From Synanceia verrucosa (taxonomy: Eukaryota; Chordata; Actinopteri; Perciformes; Synanceiidae): DNA of 64,000 nucleotides. The position numbers were made by a program, and so were the translations under genes. This document shows, in pieces, positions 43,286 to 56,109 of this stretch (within the stretch, counting starts at the first letter, position 1; every line of letters starts with the position of its first letter). The notes beneath the pieces were generated by a model. The model saw only the letters and a program-made list of their open reading frames with translations, had not been told where the DNA came from and made no database searches. Location: contig CM056563.1 in NCBI GenBank assembly GCA_029721515.1, forward strand, positions 11,858,954-11,922,953. The letters run 5' to 3'.

Positions 43286-45231
43286 AGAAATGTCACAGTG
43301 GTCTACGACATAGTAACCTGTACATGTGTGGAAGTACTGAATTACATTTAGCTTTTTCTTATCACAGCAATTGTACTTTACTACATTTCAAGTCACAGCC
43401 ATGAACAACAACAAGAGTGGCATAAAAAGTCTTGATAAACTGGGTGAGAGTGGACCAGAAGAAAGTGGTGGTGCATCTGTGGGACGAGCTGCAGATGAGC
43501 ACCAAACACTCATGACTAAAGCCATGCTGGGTCAGGCTAACATGTTAAATGCTAACATGACCTGACTTCTGCATTCACTGAGAAACGTTTCCCCGCCTGT
43601 GAACCAGCAGCAGGTGGAGGAGGACACAGTGCTGTTCAGACAGGTGAGTATCAACAGCACATGAGAATGTGAACAGCCGCTTCTGTAAAGCAGGGCGTAT
43701 GGAAGGGAAATAGCTGGTAGAAAAGCCCAACACCTGAATCTTACCAGAATCTACTGCAATTCCAGGGATGAACTTAAACATTGTTTTTTTTAATTTACAC
43801 CAACCAAAAAGAGACAGTGAGTGTGATTGTTTTTAAATATCAAGTCAATGTATCTGAGTGTGGTTCTGCAATAAGAAGACATAATCTAAGAGAATATGAG
43901 CAGAATATATCTACTTGACCAAAAATGCAAGAGAATAAGTAAGATATAAATGCCCTTATACAGGCAGGTTGGCAACATTTAAGATGTACAGAAAATAGAA
44001 AATGAAACTAGCTGTGATACTGCCATATTTCTCAAGGTGGAGCTCCAACACAAACAATGTATGGCGTCTCATGACTTTACAATCGAAGTGCCAACAAGTA
44101 TTACTAGTATCAGCTCGAGTTAAAAACTATAAAAGCTACATCAAATAGCATTCTCATGCTGTATGTTATATTATGTGCTGTTCTGGTTGTTATTATATTC
44201 TTCAAGGTGCTTTGTGCAAAGTTCCATAAGGGAAATGCGTTTATTGATTCCCCATAGAAAAGCTAGGAGCCATAATACAAATAAAAATTACTGTGAGAGA
44301 AACTTAGCTTGAGCAGCAGACATGAGGCTCCACTTTGGAAGGATGTCAGCTGCTGGAGATGTTGGTCATATCACGGTATGTCGAAAAAGTAAAAAAAAAA
44401 AAGAAAAAAAAGAAAAAAAAAAGTCAAGTCACAAAATGTCATAAAATGCCTTCTTACAGCATGTTGAATGAATTCATGCTGATGCCTGATGAAAAAAAGT
44501 GGTGAAAAAGCCAAAAAAGACCTTCACTGATGACTTACAAGTCAAAAGTAAGACAGAGCTTGAACTGAAAACAACAGAAATGACATAAACAATTCAACAA
44601 GGGGTGAGACCAATAGACATTAGAAAATAAAGTGATAATAAATAAAAGTAATAAAATGGGCAGCCCCATTTCTCTGGTATTGTTAATAGAAATATATAGA
44701 AAATACTCACACTTTGTATCAATGATGAAGTGTTTTTTATCTGAAACAATAAGACACTAAGATTTTTTTACTTAGAATGGAGAAAACACTTTAGGCTTTT
44801 AAAAATCTCCCATAATGTTGAGATAAAGTGGTTGTTACTGCGTGAAAAATGGACTTCTGTGAATCTGCACTTGACTACTCTTCGTCAACGACAGGATGTG
44901 AACTGAAATTGAAACATGAGAATTTGGAAGTTCAAGGATCAAATATTTTCTAAATTCAATTTCGAATTTCGCTATTCAGATTCAGTGTTTTTTCCAATGC
45001 TTTATTATTGAATTTTTTTAAGTTGAATAATACAAATGCAAATTATGTGAGGCAAGTTCAGTCTCAAGAGACACACATTTCTGTCCATATGTAAAATAAG
45101 AATATAATTTAGCAGGTAACAAAAGGTTCAGAAAATTATATTGTAGAATGAAAAGTAATAAAAACCTAGTATAAAAATCAGGGCCATAAAGAGACAATGA
45201 TGTCAGACCTACTGTCATTAAAAAGTAATGG

Positions 45232-45330
45232 TATAAAATGTTTCTTCATCGTATGATCTTCTCTCACATTGAATATTGTTTCACAAATTGGTCACTGGCA
45301 AGCGCAAGTACGCTGAAGCCGACTGGAAAT
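45232..45330 (+). mobile_element. LINE reverse-transcriptase fragment
   Basis: One frame reads MIFSHIEYCFTNWSLASAST then LKP, which resembles the conserved end of the reverse-transcriptase domain in fish non-LTR elements. A stop lies just before it and the frame ends soon after. Only about 100 bp survive. Confidence 0.5.
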
Positions 45331-45719
45331 TCTGGCATATTTACATTTATATTTAATTAATATGCACTGTCCCTTTTAAATAAATAAATAAAGTCATAAT
45401 ACAGTAGGTCATTAAGTATAATACACTTCCTTAAAAATAAAAGCAAAAACATTGCATTACAATGACAAAACCAGAATTTATTCCTCTAATCTAGACAGTC
45501 TAATTTACTCAGCTTTCTAATCATCTACAACTCTGTTTTACTTTAACTTTACCTCAAGTGGAGTGATGAGACCAGCATCATATTAAATTAATCTGTAAAC
45601 TAAGCATAACATTGCTTTCTGTACAAGCCTGCAAGCTTTTTTAAAAACCATCAAACTCTAACCCTGAGGTTACACACACACGAAACAATCATACCTTTAG
45701 TTTTATGAAAAAGTCAAAT

Positions 45720-45725
45720 TTTATT
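45720..45725 (-). terminator. Poly(A) signal AATAAA, aqp8
   Basis: TTTATT on plus, read as AATAAA on minus, 126 bases after the aqp8 stop codon. Confidence 0.65.
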
Positions 45726-45850
45726 GTATAGCAAAGAAAGCATGATCAAACACAAATATCTCAGTGGAAAAGGGATTATATTGTAACTGTGCTGTAAATG
45801 ATAAAGCCACCTCATGTTTCATCCCACTCACAGGGGTTGTGTTCTTGACC

Positions 45851-47364
45851 TCATTTCAGAATGAGTCGGAGCTTCCTGTCTCCAAGGATGAGTCTGCAAA
45901 CACAGGAGAAAAAATTTACATTGTTCAGCCAGTAATGACTCTATAATATAAACACAGTAACATTATGAATTTAAAAGTATTAAGTGTTGACTACATGTTG
46001 TGTTGCACTTACCGAACCAGTATGGCGGCTATTAGGCCTCCTGTGATGGGTCCAACCCAGTAGACCCAGTGATAAAGCCAGTAGTTGCTAACTATGGCTG
46101 GACCGAAGGCTCTGGCTGGGTTCAGACAGGTGCCAGATACATCTCCTCTGATAAAACAAACGGGTATGAGATAATCAGATGAGTTTCCAATCATTTGAAT
46201 CCACCCTCATTTACATCACTGCTGCAGCGAAAACATGACATCCTGGGGTCTAGTGTGAATTATTCATTCATTCATTCTCTGGTATTCAGTGCCGGCATTG
46301 GGTGAAGGTGGTGTACACCCTGGACAGATCAACAGACCATCACAGGGCCGACACATAGAAAGAGTCACACCTACGGCCAATTAGCCTGCAATAGCCCACA
46401 TACTCTTCCACTTTATTCTTACAAATTTGTACTCACCCGGCCAAGATGTTGAGGATGACTGTGCATCCTACCATAAATGGCACCATGGGGTTCCTGGTCT
46501 TTTCATTGACAGCCCCCAGCAGCACCACCATAGTGACCAGGCAGGTCATGGCGATCTCTCCAAACACAGCTCCTCCTATTTCACTGTCTGGTTGCAGCAG
46601 AGCAAAAGCAGCTCCGTGGGCTTTGGCGAAGTTCTCCGTCGAGGTCATCCCCTGTTGGCATCAGCCATAATTCAGGTCTAATTTATAGAAGAAAGTCTAT
46701 GATGGGTGTTCTAATGACACAAAAAATAGACTTTAACCTTTGCCATAGCAGCTCCAAGCACTCCTCCTAGCAACTGACATGCAAGATATGGAGCCACCAT
46801 ACTCAACTCAATCCCTCCACACAGATAGATGGCCAGGGTGAAGGGGGGGTTGAAATGGGAACCACTGCAGAGACAAAAGTAAGGACAAAAAAATCTCTGA
46901 TTATTAAAAATGGTGTTATATGATGCACAGAGCCATGTGAAAGAATAAGAATTTACAGAAGCACAGACATCACCAAGCAGATTTTTTTTCCCGAAATTAA
47001 TAAAGATATGCGGCATTAATGAATTATTTTTAAATCAGGTTTCTGATGAAAAAAGAACGATAAACTTTGCATGATGTGCATGAAACACTGAAGATGCTTC
47101 TCACCTGATCTCAGCCATGCAGGCCACCATGACGGCTACAGCCAGACCGTGCACCAGAGCTGGTTGAAGCCTCCCTGCAGACTCCACATTCTCTATAACC
47201 GACACACAGCCAATAAACACAAAAAAAGTAGTTCCCACCAGCTCGCCTAGACAGGGCTGAAATACCCTCTCAAATTTGTTTGGAGGCCTGGCTGGAGGCG
47301 GCTTGGTCTCTGAGGACACAAGAGATATCCCAACTTCACCCATCTCCATCTTCTCATCAGTCAT
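45851..47364 (-). CDS. aqp8: Aquaporin-8 paralogue (water/ammonia/peroxide channel family)
   Basis: Five coding exons on the minus strand: 47105-47364, 46738-46864, 46437-46651, 46013-46147 and 45851-45893. All junctions are GT/AG, and the product is 259 residues (human AQP8 261). The N-terminal FERVFQPCLGELVGT and CVSVIENVES, the middle GAVNEKTRNP, and the C-terminal RLILGDRKLRLILK are AQP8-specific. Six membrane spans are expected. The first pore motif is N92-P93-P94 rather than NPA; the second, N210-P211-A212-R213, is intact. AQP8 channels sit in plasma and inner mitochondrial membranes and pass water, ammonia and hydrogen peroxide. Fish have several aqp8 copies (aa, ab, b), and I cannot say which this is. 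Intron 3 holds a SINE remnant. It is divergent from arhgap17 (start codons 3.05 kb apart), as expected from human 16p12. Confidence 0.94.
46258..46400 (-). mobile_element. Degraded SINE fragment in aqp8 intron 3
   Basis: It shares GTGTACACCCTGGACA, ATCACAGGGCCGACACATAG and TCACACCTACGGCCAATTAG with the full SINE copies. The fragment is eroded and lacks the tRNA-like head. Confidence 0.7.
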
Positions 47365-50040
47365 GAGTCTTCACTGAGGTCTGGTTGTAAGAGCTGAGGA
47401 TGTAACACTGAACGTGCTGACCTGAGGCGTGCTTACAAATATCTCTATGCCTGCTAATCACTTGGACTTTGGTGCAAAGAGGTTAGAATCTAGGTAGAGT
47501 TGCTCCACTGACCTGCCATGAACTCGCTGACACTTTTTCTTATTAAAATAGTTTGCCCATCACATGGTCTCTCATTACAGGAGGGCACCTGCAGAGGTAA
47601 ATATTTCATGCATTTACTGACAAGTTGGTGAACTGAGTCACAAACTGTTTAAAAAGTAGCTCGTTTTTGTCAATGATTGGAACCTCATTAATATACTGTG
47701 TTACACAAATGTGTTTAGATGGCATGGTCAAGGCTGGACACAGATGAGCAACATCTTTGTACCATAGATTTGGCTCGTCTGAGATCACTGGTAGTTTGAG
47801 GCAGATACAGTAGGACTTAAGTACAGTTAAAGTCCCTAAATCCCATAAGGATAAAAACCCTGACAAAAACAATTTCTTGCTAAAGGATGCAAGCCACAAC
47901 ACTTGATAAATGTTCACTCCAGAGCAAGGTCTGTGACTTTATTTGCATGGGGAAAAGACTGCTTTGACTAACTACAGTTAGTAAGTTAAATTGTATAAAT
48001 TCATGGTACAGCAGGATTAATCATTTCCCACAAGATGATCACACATTAAGTGAAAGAATGTCACAGAGAAGATGGTAGTTCTCACACAGACTCACTCTGG
48101 CATCTTGCATCTACTAAACCACTTACAGGAAACACAAGTGCAAACTGTCATTTAAAAATCCTTTCTGGTCTTATATGATGGTCGGTTTATATTTACAGCA
48201 TCTATATTTATGAAAATAATTGAAGATTTTCTTTTGGCCGCACAACAATCATTTTGCAGTGGTTAAGATCCACCAGTAGGTGGAGATATGAGGCAAAAGA
48301 GGCTTCAGAATGACTGAAAATATAACTGTAACTGTAATCTACAGGAGCTTGTGAGTGTATAAGCTTGTGTATGAAAAAAAATATTAAAGTATTGCCTGCA
48401 CACTGACTAAGAGACAAATACAAGTCCTTTATTCTATATGCAGAGGTAACACAATGTGAAAAAAATGACCGTTTTGGTCAATGAACCATGAACAATATGA
48501 CATCATTACCTGTTGGAATATCTTTTTTTTTTACAGTGTTGGGGTAATTTTAATATGAAATGGGACTGATGTTTTTGGAAGGACCTAACAAGAGGAATAG
48601 ATCCACAGGAAAACAGGAACAAATGAAGCCTAATTTCATCCCTACAGAACAAAGCGTATCCAAAGCTGTTTTGTGTGAATGTGCGTTCTCTTCACTTCAC
48701 TTGACAGATGTGAAACTATGCCACTGGTTGTTCTTTAACGTCAACAAACAGGGTTAAAGTACCTTCAGCAAAGTGTCAAGACTTCTCCAGTCTCTGCAAA
48801 TAGGGGTGAACAGACACATTTAGCTCCATTTACTGGGATCATATATTCCCTATCAGCCCCATGACAAACAGCTCATAGGTCCCATGTTATTACTGCTGCT
48901 CAGAGGGCAAAGGCTTTACGATGTATACACATCATTGACCTTGTAATAGGCCATGTAAGGCAGATAAGGCAGAGGTGTGCCCTCTGTCTGAAAAGAGTGC
49001 TTTTGAGCTATTTTGAATATCATAAACTCCATAACAAGACCCACAGAGGGAGTCCACTATTACTATAACACAGTGATAAAAATGAAATTCACCTGAAATT
49101 GTATTTGGGTGGCGGCACAATTCTCAGAGGTGTGAATGGTACAACTCACTACCTGTATGTTCAGACACTACTAGAGATAGGTGGGAACAACTTTTTTTTT
49201 TGTTATAAAATGATAAAATTATTTATAATGTAATTTTGTTCAAGCTTGAAAATAATAAACTACAGATGTTTTCAGAGAGTGTCATGATAGAGCAGCAGCC
49301 ACTAGGGGGGAGCAGAGAGCTGATCCAGCGGTCACAAACACATCAGCTGCAGAGACTGACCTTGGATCAGTGAAGAAATGCACATAAGAGCCTGTTGGAC
49401 CGTTTTCTGCATCTGGTGTATTTTATGCAGCCAGTATAATTCTGCACTGTATTTGCTTTATATGATAAAAAAACACTTAAATGACCACTACGGTAGATTG
49501 CTGGGTGAAAAAAAACGGATCACGTTATAATATCAAACATGTAAAAATGCAACTAATATTCTGATATGAAACTTTTCACGTTAAAACTCGACAGCCTAAC
49601 TAACTGTTACAACAATAGGTTAACACGACGTGACAAAACGTTATTATTGTTACTGTTATATTTAAGTTAATACGTTTTAACTTGGGAGGTTAATATTATT
49701 ATTGCTGTAACTATGAATTATTACATAAAAAGTTATAATTTGTTACTGTTATAATAAAAATAAAATAATATATATAAATAATAAAATAATAAGTGAACAC
49801 GTTTTAACATGAAAAGTTATTAGAGTTTCTGTTTTAGGATAAGTTAACAGATTTTAACAGTAAAGTTATTATTAGTATTGTTATAACAACAAATTATGAC
49901 GTTTTAACACGGAAAGATAATGATGGGCTTTGTTGAAAATGTCGTATATAAGTGAAAAACATAAATAATAATACTACAAGGTGATGCTGGGCCCTTCTTA
50001 TTCTGATTTCCAGCAGGACTCTTCCGCACTGTGACAGACC
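47365..50040. other. aqp8-arhgap17 divergent intergenic region
   Basis: The first few hundred bases are the aqp8 5' leader and promoter side; an ATATTT-like element on the minus strand near 47440 is the only TATA candidate. The rest is AT-rich with no recognised gene. A 103-codon minus frame at 47606-47917 has no known motif. A/T-only runs lie near 49740-49800. Confidence 0.55.
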
Positions 50041-50049
50041 AGCAGCTGA

Positions 50050-50415
50050 GTCAATGCTTTTTTTTCTCTCCTTGCTGAAGTATCACATGTCAGCTCTGGG
50101 CCGTCAGTAGGGAAGTGCAGCCACTTCCTTCTTCTACCACACTGGTTCCACTCAAACCAGTCAGTAGGAAGTGGGACTGTCGTGGCAATGGGTCTCCAGC
50201 AGCGTGACAGGAGCTGTTTTAACTGACTTCTTTCTGCTGCCAGTGTCACCAGTTTAACCCAGTTTAACAGCCAGTCTCGGTGCGTAAAAGCGGTCTCAGC
50301 GCAGCTCTTTTCTGCCACTATGGCTGCTACGTAGCGCAACTTTTGGATCCACGACGGCGCTCAGGGGCGCCGCTAAGTTCACGCACTTGGAGGAGAAGCA
50401 GAGGAGGAAAACAAC
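50050..50415 (+). promoter_or_regulatory. Probable arhgap17 promoter and 5' leader
   Basis: GC- and CpG-richer sequence (CCACGACGGCGCTCAGGGGCG) directly before the arhgap17 start, after more than 2 kb of AT-rich DNA. This matches the CpG-type promoter of a broadly expressed gene. The transcription start cannot be placed. Confidence 0.5.
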
Positions 50416-53400
50416 ATGAAGAAGCAGTTCAATCGCATGAGGCAGCTCGCCAATCAGACGGTCGGAAGGTGAGAGTTTAGTGTTAACCGCACGCATCGCT
50501 GCAGGTTGATGTCATACATCTGTATTGTTGCTTTTTGTGATTTATCTGCGTTGCTGTTTTTCTCCCATTGTCACAGAAGGGCAGGGCTACGGTTTTTGCG
50601 TAACACATACCTGGATAGTTTGTTAAGTTAGAGGAAAGTACAACATCCGTTTACAGTTGAGCAGTGTCAGAGTCTGTCCAAATGCCATGTTTTTAGAACA
50701 ATACAAGGAGATTATAAAGGTTATAAGTCTCCAAGTGGTGTTTAATTAAGTAGCTGTTATCATTTAATATCCTCAGGTTTGATTGAGCCTATAAGTAGAA
50801 AAATGCCCATCACTTCTATGAGCTCAAAATGACATCTTGAAATGTCTTGTTTTGTCCGACCAGCACTCTGAAACACTAATTAATCATCTTTATATAGTTT
50901 AAAACTGAGAAAAATAAGCACATATTTCAGTTTGGGCTCTAGAACCAGGGAATATTTGCCCCTTTTGGTGAATGGAATAACAAAAAATGTTTTAAGTGTT
51001 CATCAAAATAGTTGTCAGTGTCTTTTCTGACAGACTAATTGTTGGAGTTCATGTCCTCTGTATGTCAGTCAGTATAGCTAAAGGCCCTGTGGGGCCTTAA
51101 ACAACTTTGGGCCCCTGTGACACCGGCTTTCACTTGTGAAATATAATATTTCAGAGTTACTGTTATTTCTGTGTATAGGCCGGCCAGTGCACACAAACAC
51201 TGTGATACAGGCAGTTAGTTTACACAGACGCACACACACTCTCAGTATCTATACCATCTCCTCCCTTCATCTCCGTCCCCACAGGGTTTCCAGCCCTGTT
51301 CTCTATCAGCAGCCACCACTGAGACAATGTCTCCAGTTGTTACTGCATTAATGGTGTCTGCAGATGATGTCCTCCTAATGTCTCTTCAACATGACTTTCC
51401 AACCCATAGCCTGTAGCCACTGGCCTCAGATTCCTGGCGTATGTTCCTCCCTATGCTGTGTAACAGCAGTAAAACTCAACTGAGCCGAATGACAGCTCGC
51501 TCACTGAGAGGCACAAGAATTTACAATCACACTTTTGCCTAAACTGTCCTCAGAGGAGTTGTCCCTAACCAGTGTCTTTGTGTCTCCCATGACGGTTTGT
51601 GATGATGTGGTGTGTTTGGCACAGGAAAGGCCGGGCTTTTTTTTGTCGAGTAAGCATTTCCATGGTTGTTGACGGGGTTACAGTGGAGGGCAGTGGACGT
51701 CACAGAGGGTTTTTTTATTTGTATAAAAGAGGAAGCCGTTTGATTTACATGTAATTGTTGCAGTGTGGTTTGAGCTTGCAGGGTAGCAGTGCTTATGAAT
51801 CCTTGCATACCTCTGCAGCACTTTGGGGAAATACGCTTACTCAAAAACTCATATAATGTATGAACACAAACAGGTTTTCCCTGTTTGTGTTGTGTGTTTG
51901 ATTAATTGTCTCGTTGGTTTCTTCATAAAAAAGTTAATTTACATAAGCACACAGTTACTGTTTCTAGTCTTTCTGCCTCTCTGAGCTGCTTTCTTTGAGT
52001 GTCTGGCTCCAACATATTGGAATCTATTCTTAGAACAATAGCTGCACTCCAGTCAAATCAATACTGATTCAATATTGATTAGTGTAAAGATGCCAAGCCA
52101 GTAAAGCCTAATGTGTAATGCGATCATGCACATCAGTGTGTAGGTATTCTGTCTGCTGATCGTTTATCGTGCTACATCAATTATATGTAGTAGAAAATTC
52201 AAGAAGCCACAACATATTTTGACATTATTAGTGTTTTCTTTAAAAAGAAACCAAAAACCACAACCTTTGGTTTTAAATTTTGTAAAAATGGAACTCTTTG
52301 AACAAGATTAGAAATCCGTCCAGACATTTTATGCCAACTAAGACTGCAACACACTAAAGATTATTTAAATGATCATCCATCCATTTTCTACCACTTATCC
52401 TCACATAGGTTCGTGGGGGGGCTGGAGCCTATCCCAGCTGTCTTAGGGTGAAAGGCAGGGTACACCCTGGACAAGTCTCCAGTTCATCACAGGACACATA
52501 GAGACAGACAACCACTCACACTCACATTCACACCTACAGTCAATTTAAATTAGCCAATTAACCTAATCCCCATGCATGTTTTTGGATGGTGGGAGGAAGC
52601 CGGAGTACCTGGAGATAACCCACACAGACACGGGGAGAACATGCAAACTCCACACAGAAAGGCCCCGGGCTGGGAATCGAACCCGGTACCTTCTTGCTAA
52701 CCACTGCACCACCTTGCCGCCCTTCAAAATGATTAATTGTTTGGTACAAACATCATCATTCCAAAACCCAAAGATATTCTATTTTATAATCACAGAAGAC
52801 CAAGAAAAAGAGGCACTTACCACATTCGAACTTATACCAGTGAATTCTTGTCTATATTAATGATTAATCAGTTAACAGACCATCACAGTAAGATTGCCAG
52901 TACTCATAATGCATGCTAACTGCCAAAGACACATAATAAAAAACTGTAGAAAAATGTTAAACAAGAAAATATTTCTCATGATTTTGAACTCAAGACAACC
53001 GAGTACAGTATTTTCAAATAACAGTGAGGATATTTCAGGCACGGGTGAGGTCAGCCTGTATCTGTAGGGTGTAACTTACAGCAGTATTGGGTAATAGCTA
53101 GTGCGGGAGAGGGTTAATTGATCCCTGTGAGATTTAAATCTATACTGCTCTGGTAGACAGGAAGGGGAGAGGTCTTCAGGGATATGAGTGTGCAGCTGTA
53201 ATAACATGTGTGGTCGGAGTATTATGTTAGGTATCGACAAGGTGAGTGATGGGCTCGCTCGTTGCTCTCATGAGCTCAGCAGGATTTAAAAATGGGTGGA
53301 AATCTGCTTTGAGAGTTTGAGGTGATGTAAAGAAGCGAGTGCAAGTGATTTTGGCATTTTCGCAGCATTTCCGACATGTTTTGGAGTGATGTCACCATAC

Positions 53401-53997
53401 TGTTTTCTGCAGACTCTGCTACAATGTGCAGTGCGTTTCCAACATCAACAAGACACTTGGCAACTCACACACACACACAAATACACACGCCTCCCCCGTT
53501 GCCATAACAAACAAGGTGCAGATGACACAAGAGGAAGTGTGTGTTCGGACAGGCCGGAGGAATCCAACAGGTCTGTCATGGAAAACAGCCACAGGCGTGA
53601 CGGGCTTGTGCATATGTGCATATACATGTTAAGTGATTGTGAGAGTGTGTGTGTGAAGGCTGATGGTGTCACAGCATTTTATTGTGGATTTAAGCGTATT
53701 AAACACTTTGTAACTTTGCTGCAGGCAAAAACTGCAGACAGGTTGGGCTGGAAAGAGTCTTCTGCTTTGCTGCATGCTCATCAGTTTATCTGCATTTTAA
53801 GAACAAGCTAGGTCTTGTTTTGTTGAAATGCAACACATGATTTATAAGAAAATGGAGTACACAGTGAGACATACTTATATTACTTATATTCTTTTGACAT
53901 TATATATATATATATATATATATACGTATATATGTATATACGTATGCATACGTATATCATATATGCATGCATACGTATATACATATACGTATGCATG

Positions 53998-54042
<45 letters not shown>

Positions 54043-55688
54043 GTGCGTATATATATATTACACGTGTATATATATATATATATATACACGTGTACGTATA
54101 TACGTATATACACGTGTATATATACGTATATAATATACGTATATACGTATATACATTATACGTATATACGTATATACGCATTATGTATATATATATACGT
54201 ATACAGAAATTATATATATATACGTATATATATATATATATATACGTATATATATATATATATATATATGTATATACGTATACGTATATATACGTATATA
54301 TATATAATTTCTGTCTGTGTTTTTGATTTGCTGTTTGTTGTGACTTTTGGCTACATATTTGTGTTTCCCTCAACAGGGCTGAGAAAACAGAGGTGCTGAG
54401 TGATGACCTCCTGCAGGTGATTATGACGTTCTTCTTATCAGTGGTCATGCTGGTATATTGGCAGGGAGCAACAGGCACAAACTGTATCATGTGTCAAAAT
54501 GTTGACAACTATTCTGGGATTAAGTCAGTCATCCATTACTGGAATGTGAGGATACATAGTAGCACAATATTGCTCACATAAAACCATGACGATATGGTGA
54601 CTAATGAGTGACCATAATTCTCATTTTTTACTTTTTTTTTGTTGAAATTGTCATTACATCCTGACAGCAAATCAAGTGCTCTGACGAAAATAAGAAAACA
54701 CTCCAGTATTTGTAGCTAGGGAGGGTTTGTCCAATTAGTTCACTCAGTTCATAGTTGAACAAGGTCATACATATAACATATGTATAATATAAGGACAGTC
54801 TTATTAATAGCTGATTAATTGACAAACAGGATGTTAATTGGGAACTAGTTCTGATAATTGACTTTTGCAATTTTTTTCATTTTGCAAGCAAAGAAACAAA
54901 CACTTTCTGTTTCCAGCTCCTCATATATGAATATTAGAAGCTTTTATTTGTCATTAATGACATTAAACTTTATGTATTTTTTTGGAATGCTAAATTGAAC
55001 AAGATGTGCCAATGAATACATCATTTCAAGCTGCGGGAAATTCTAACGGGCATGTTCAACCATTTTCAACAGTAGATTAACTGACAGTCAAAATAATCCT
55101 ACATTTTGCATTCCTCAGTAAACTTTATTACCAAAAAGGACATGTTTGTAAAACAGATTATTTTTTTCTTTTGTTAATTATTCTATTTGAAATTTTAAAC
55201 CAAGCTTTTAAGAGAAATGATAATATGAATACCCAGAAAAGGTGTAACTGTCGTACCTGGAGCAGCTATGGTTGTTTGTTTACTGATTGATGTAAGTGTG
55301 ATTGTGTCCCGGATGAACCCTGCTATGTCCTGTTACCATCGAACCCACTTATCTGCTGTGTCTCAGTGTAAAAACTGCTCATCAAGAAGTTGTTTTCTCA
55401 AAGATTAAAATGCAAACGCTTTCAAAGGACTTACAGCTTCTCTTCACAGGCTCTGTTAAAGCCATCATGCTTGAGCAGCCTGTTGATGGCAAGTCTCACT
55501 GTAGAACAACTGCTGGCATTAAAGCGCTACTGGGGAGTCTTTCATTCAGTAACACCTCGCCAGCTCAAGGGTTTGGCTGTGTAGGAAAAGTTCCTCATGG
55601 TTTCCCACTAAAGGCGAACCCTGGCAATGTTCTGTTATCTTGAAATCACATGGGATGCTTGCCGTGTGTGTGTGTGTGTGTGTGTGCG

Positions 55689-55731
<43 letters not shown>

Positions 55732-55738
55732 GTGTGTG

Positions 55739-55773
<35 letters not shown>

Positions 55774-56074
55774 TGGGGGAAGGGAGGACTTTACTGGCTA
55801 GTGAAACTGTGAGATCACTGCTAGGAAAACATTGAGAGGGAATACAGGAGAGACTGAAAAAGACGTAGGATAGAAAGGAGCTTTTGTGGAAAGAAAAATG
55901 ACGGTGAAACAATGCAGCCATGAAAGTTAAAGTTTTATGGCATGCAGCGCTGAACTATGAACCACATGTGATATGTACACTCCGCACAAACACTTGGGCA
56001 AAGTTGTTATTGCTTAATTAACTAAGCATAGATACATATAGTCAGTTGCAATAGTTGAATATAGTCATATACTG

Positions 56075-56109
<35 letters not shown>

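Larger units (their letters stand above)
40773..45700. other. Meteorin-aqp8 convergent intergenic region
   Basis: It holds the meteorin 3' UTR (a candidate AATAAA is at 42209-42214, about 1.4 kb after the stop), an unexplained GC-rich island at 42250-42660, a SINE at 42957-43285, an A-rich run near 44391-44423 and a small LINE fragment at 45232-45330. Nothing else is recognised. Confidence 0.55.

Noticed and set aside
47606..47917. 103-codon minus-strand frame upstream of aqp8
   Set aside because: No motif, low-GC, no conserved start or splice context.
53900..54307. CRISPR-like or phage-like repeat array
   Set aside because: It is a simple TA/ACGT array without unique spacers, in a vertebrate intron.
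53828..54490. Tyr/Ile-repeat frames up to 177 codons
   Set aside because: They are translations of the TA/ACGT array on both strands.
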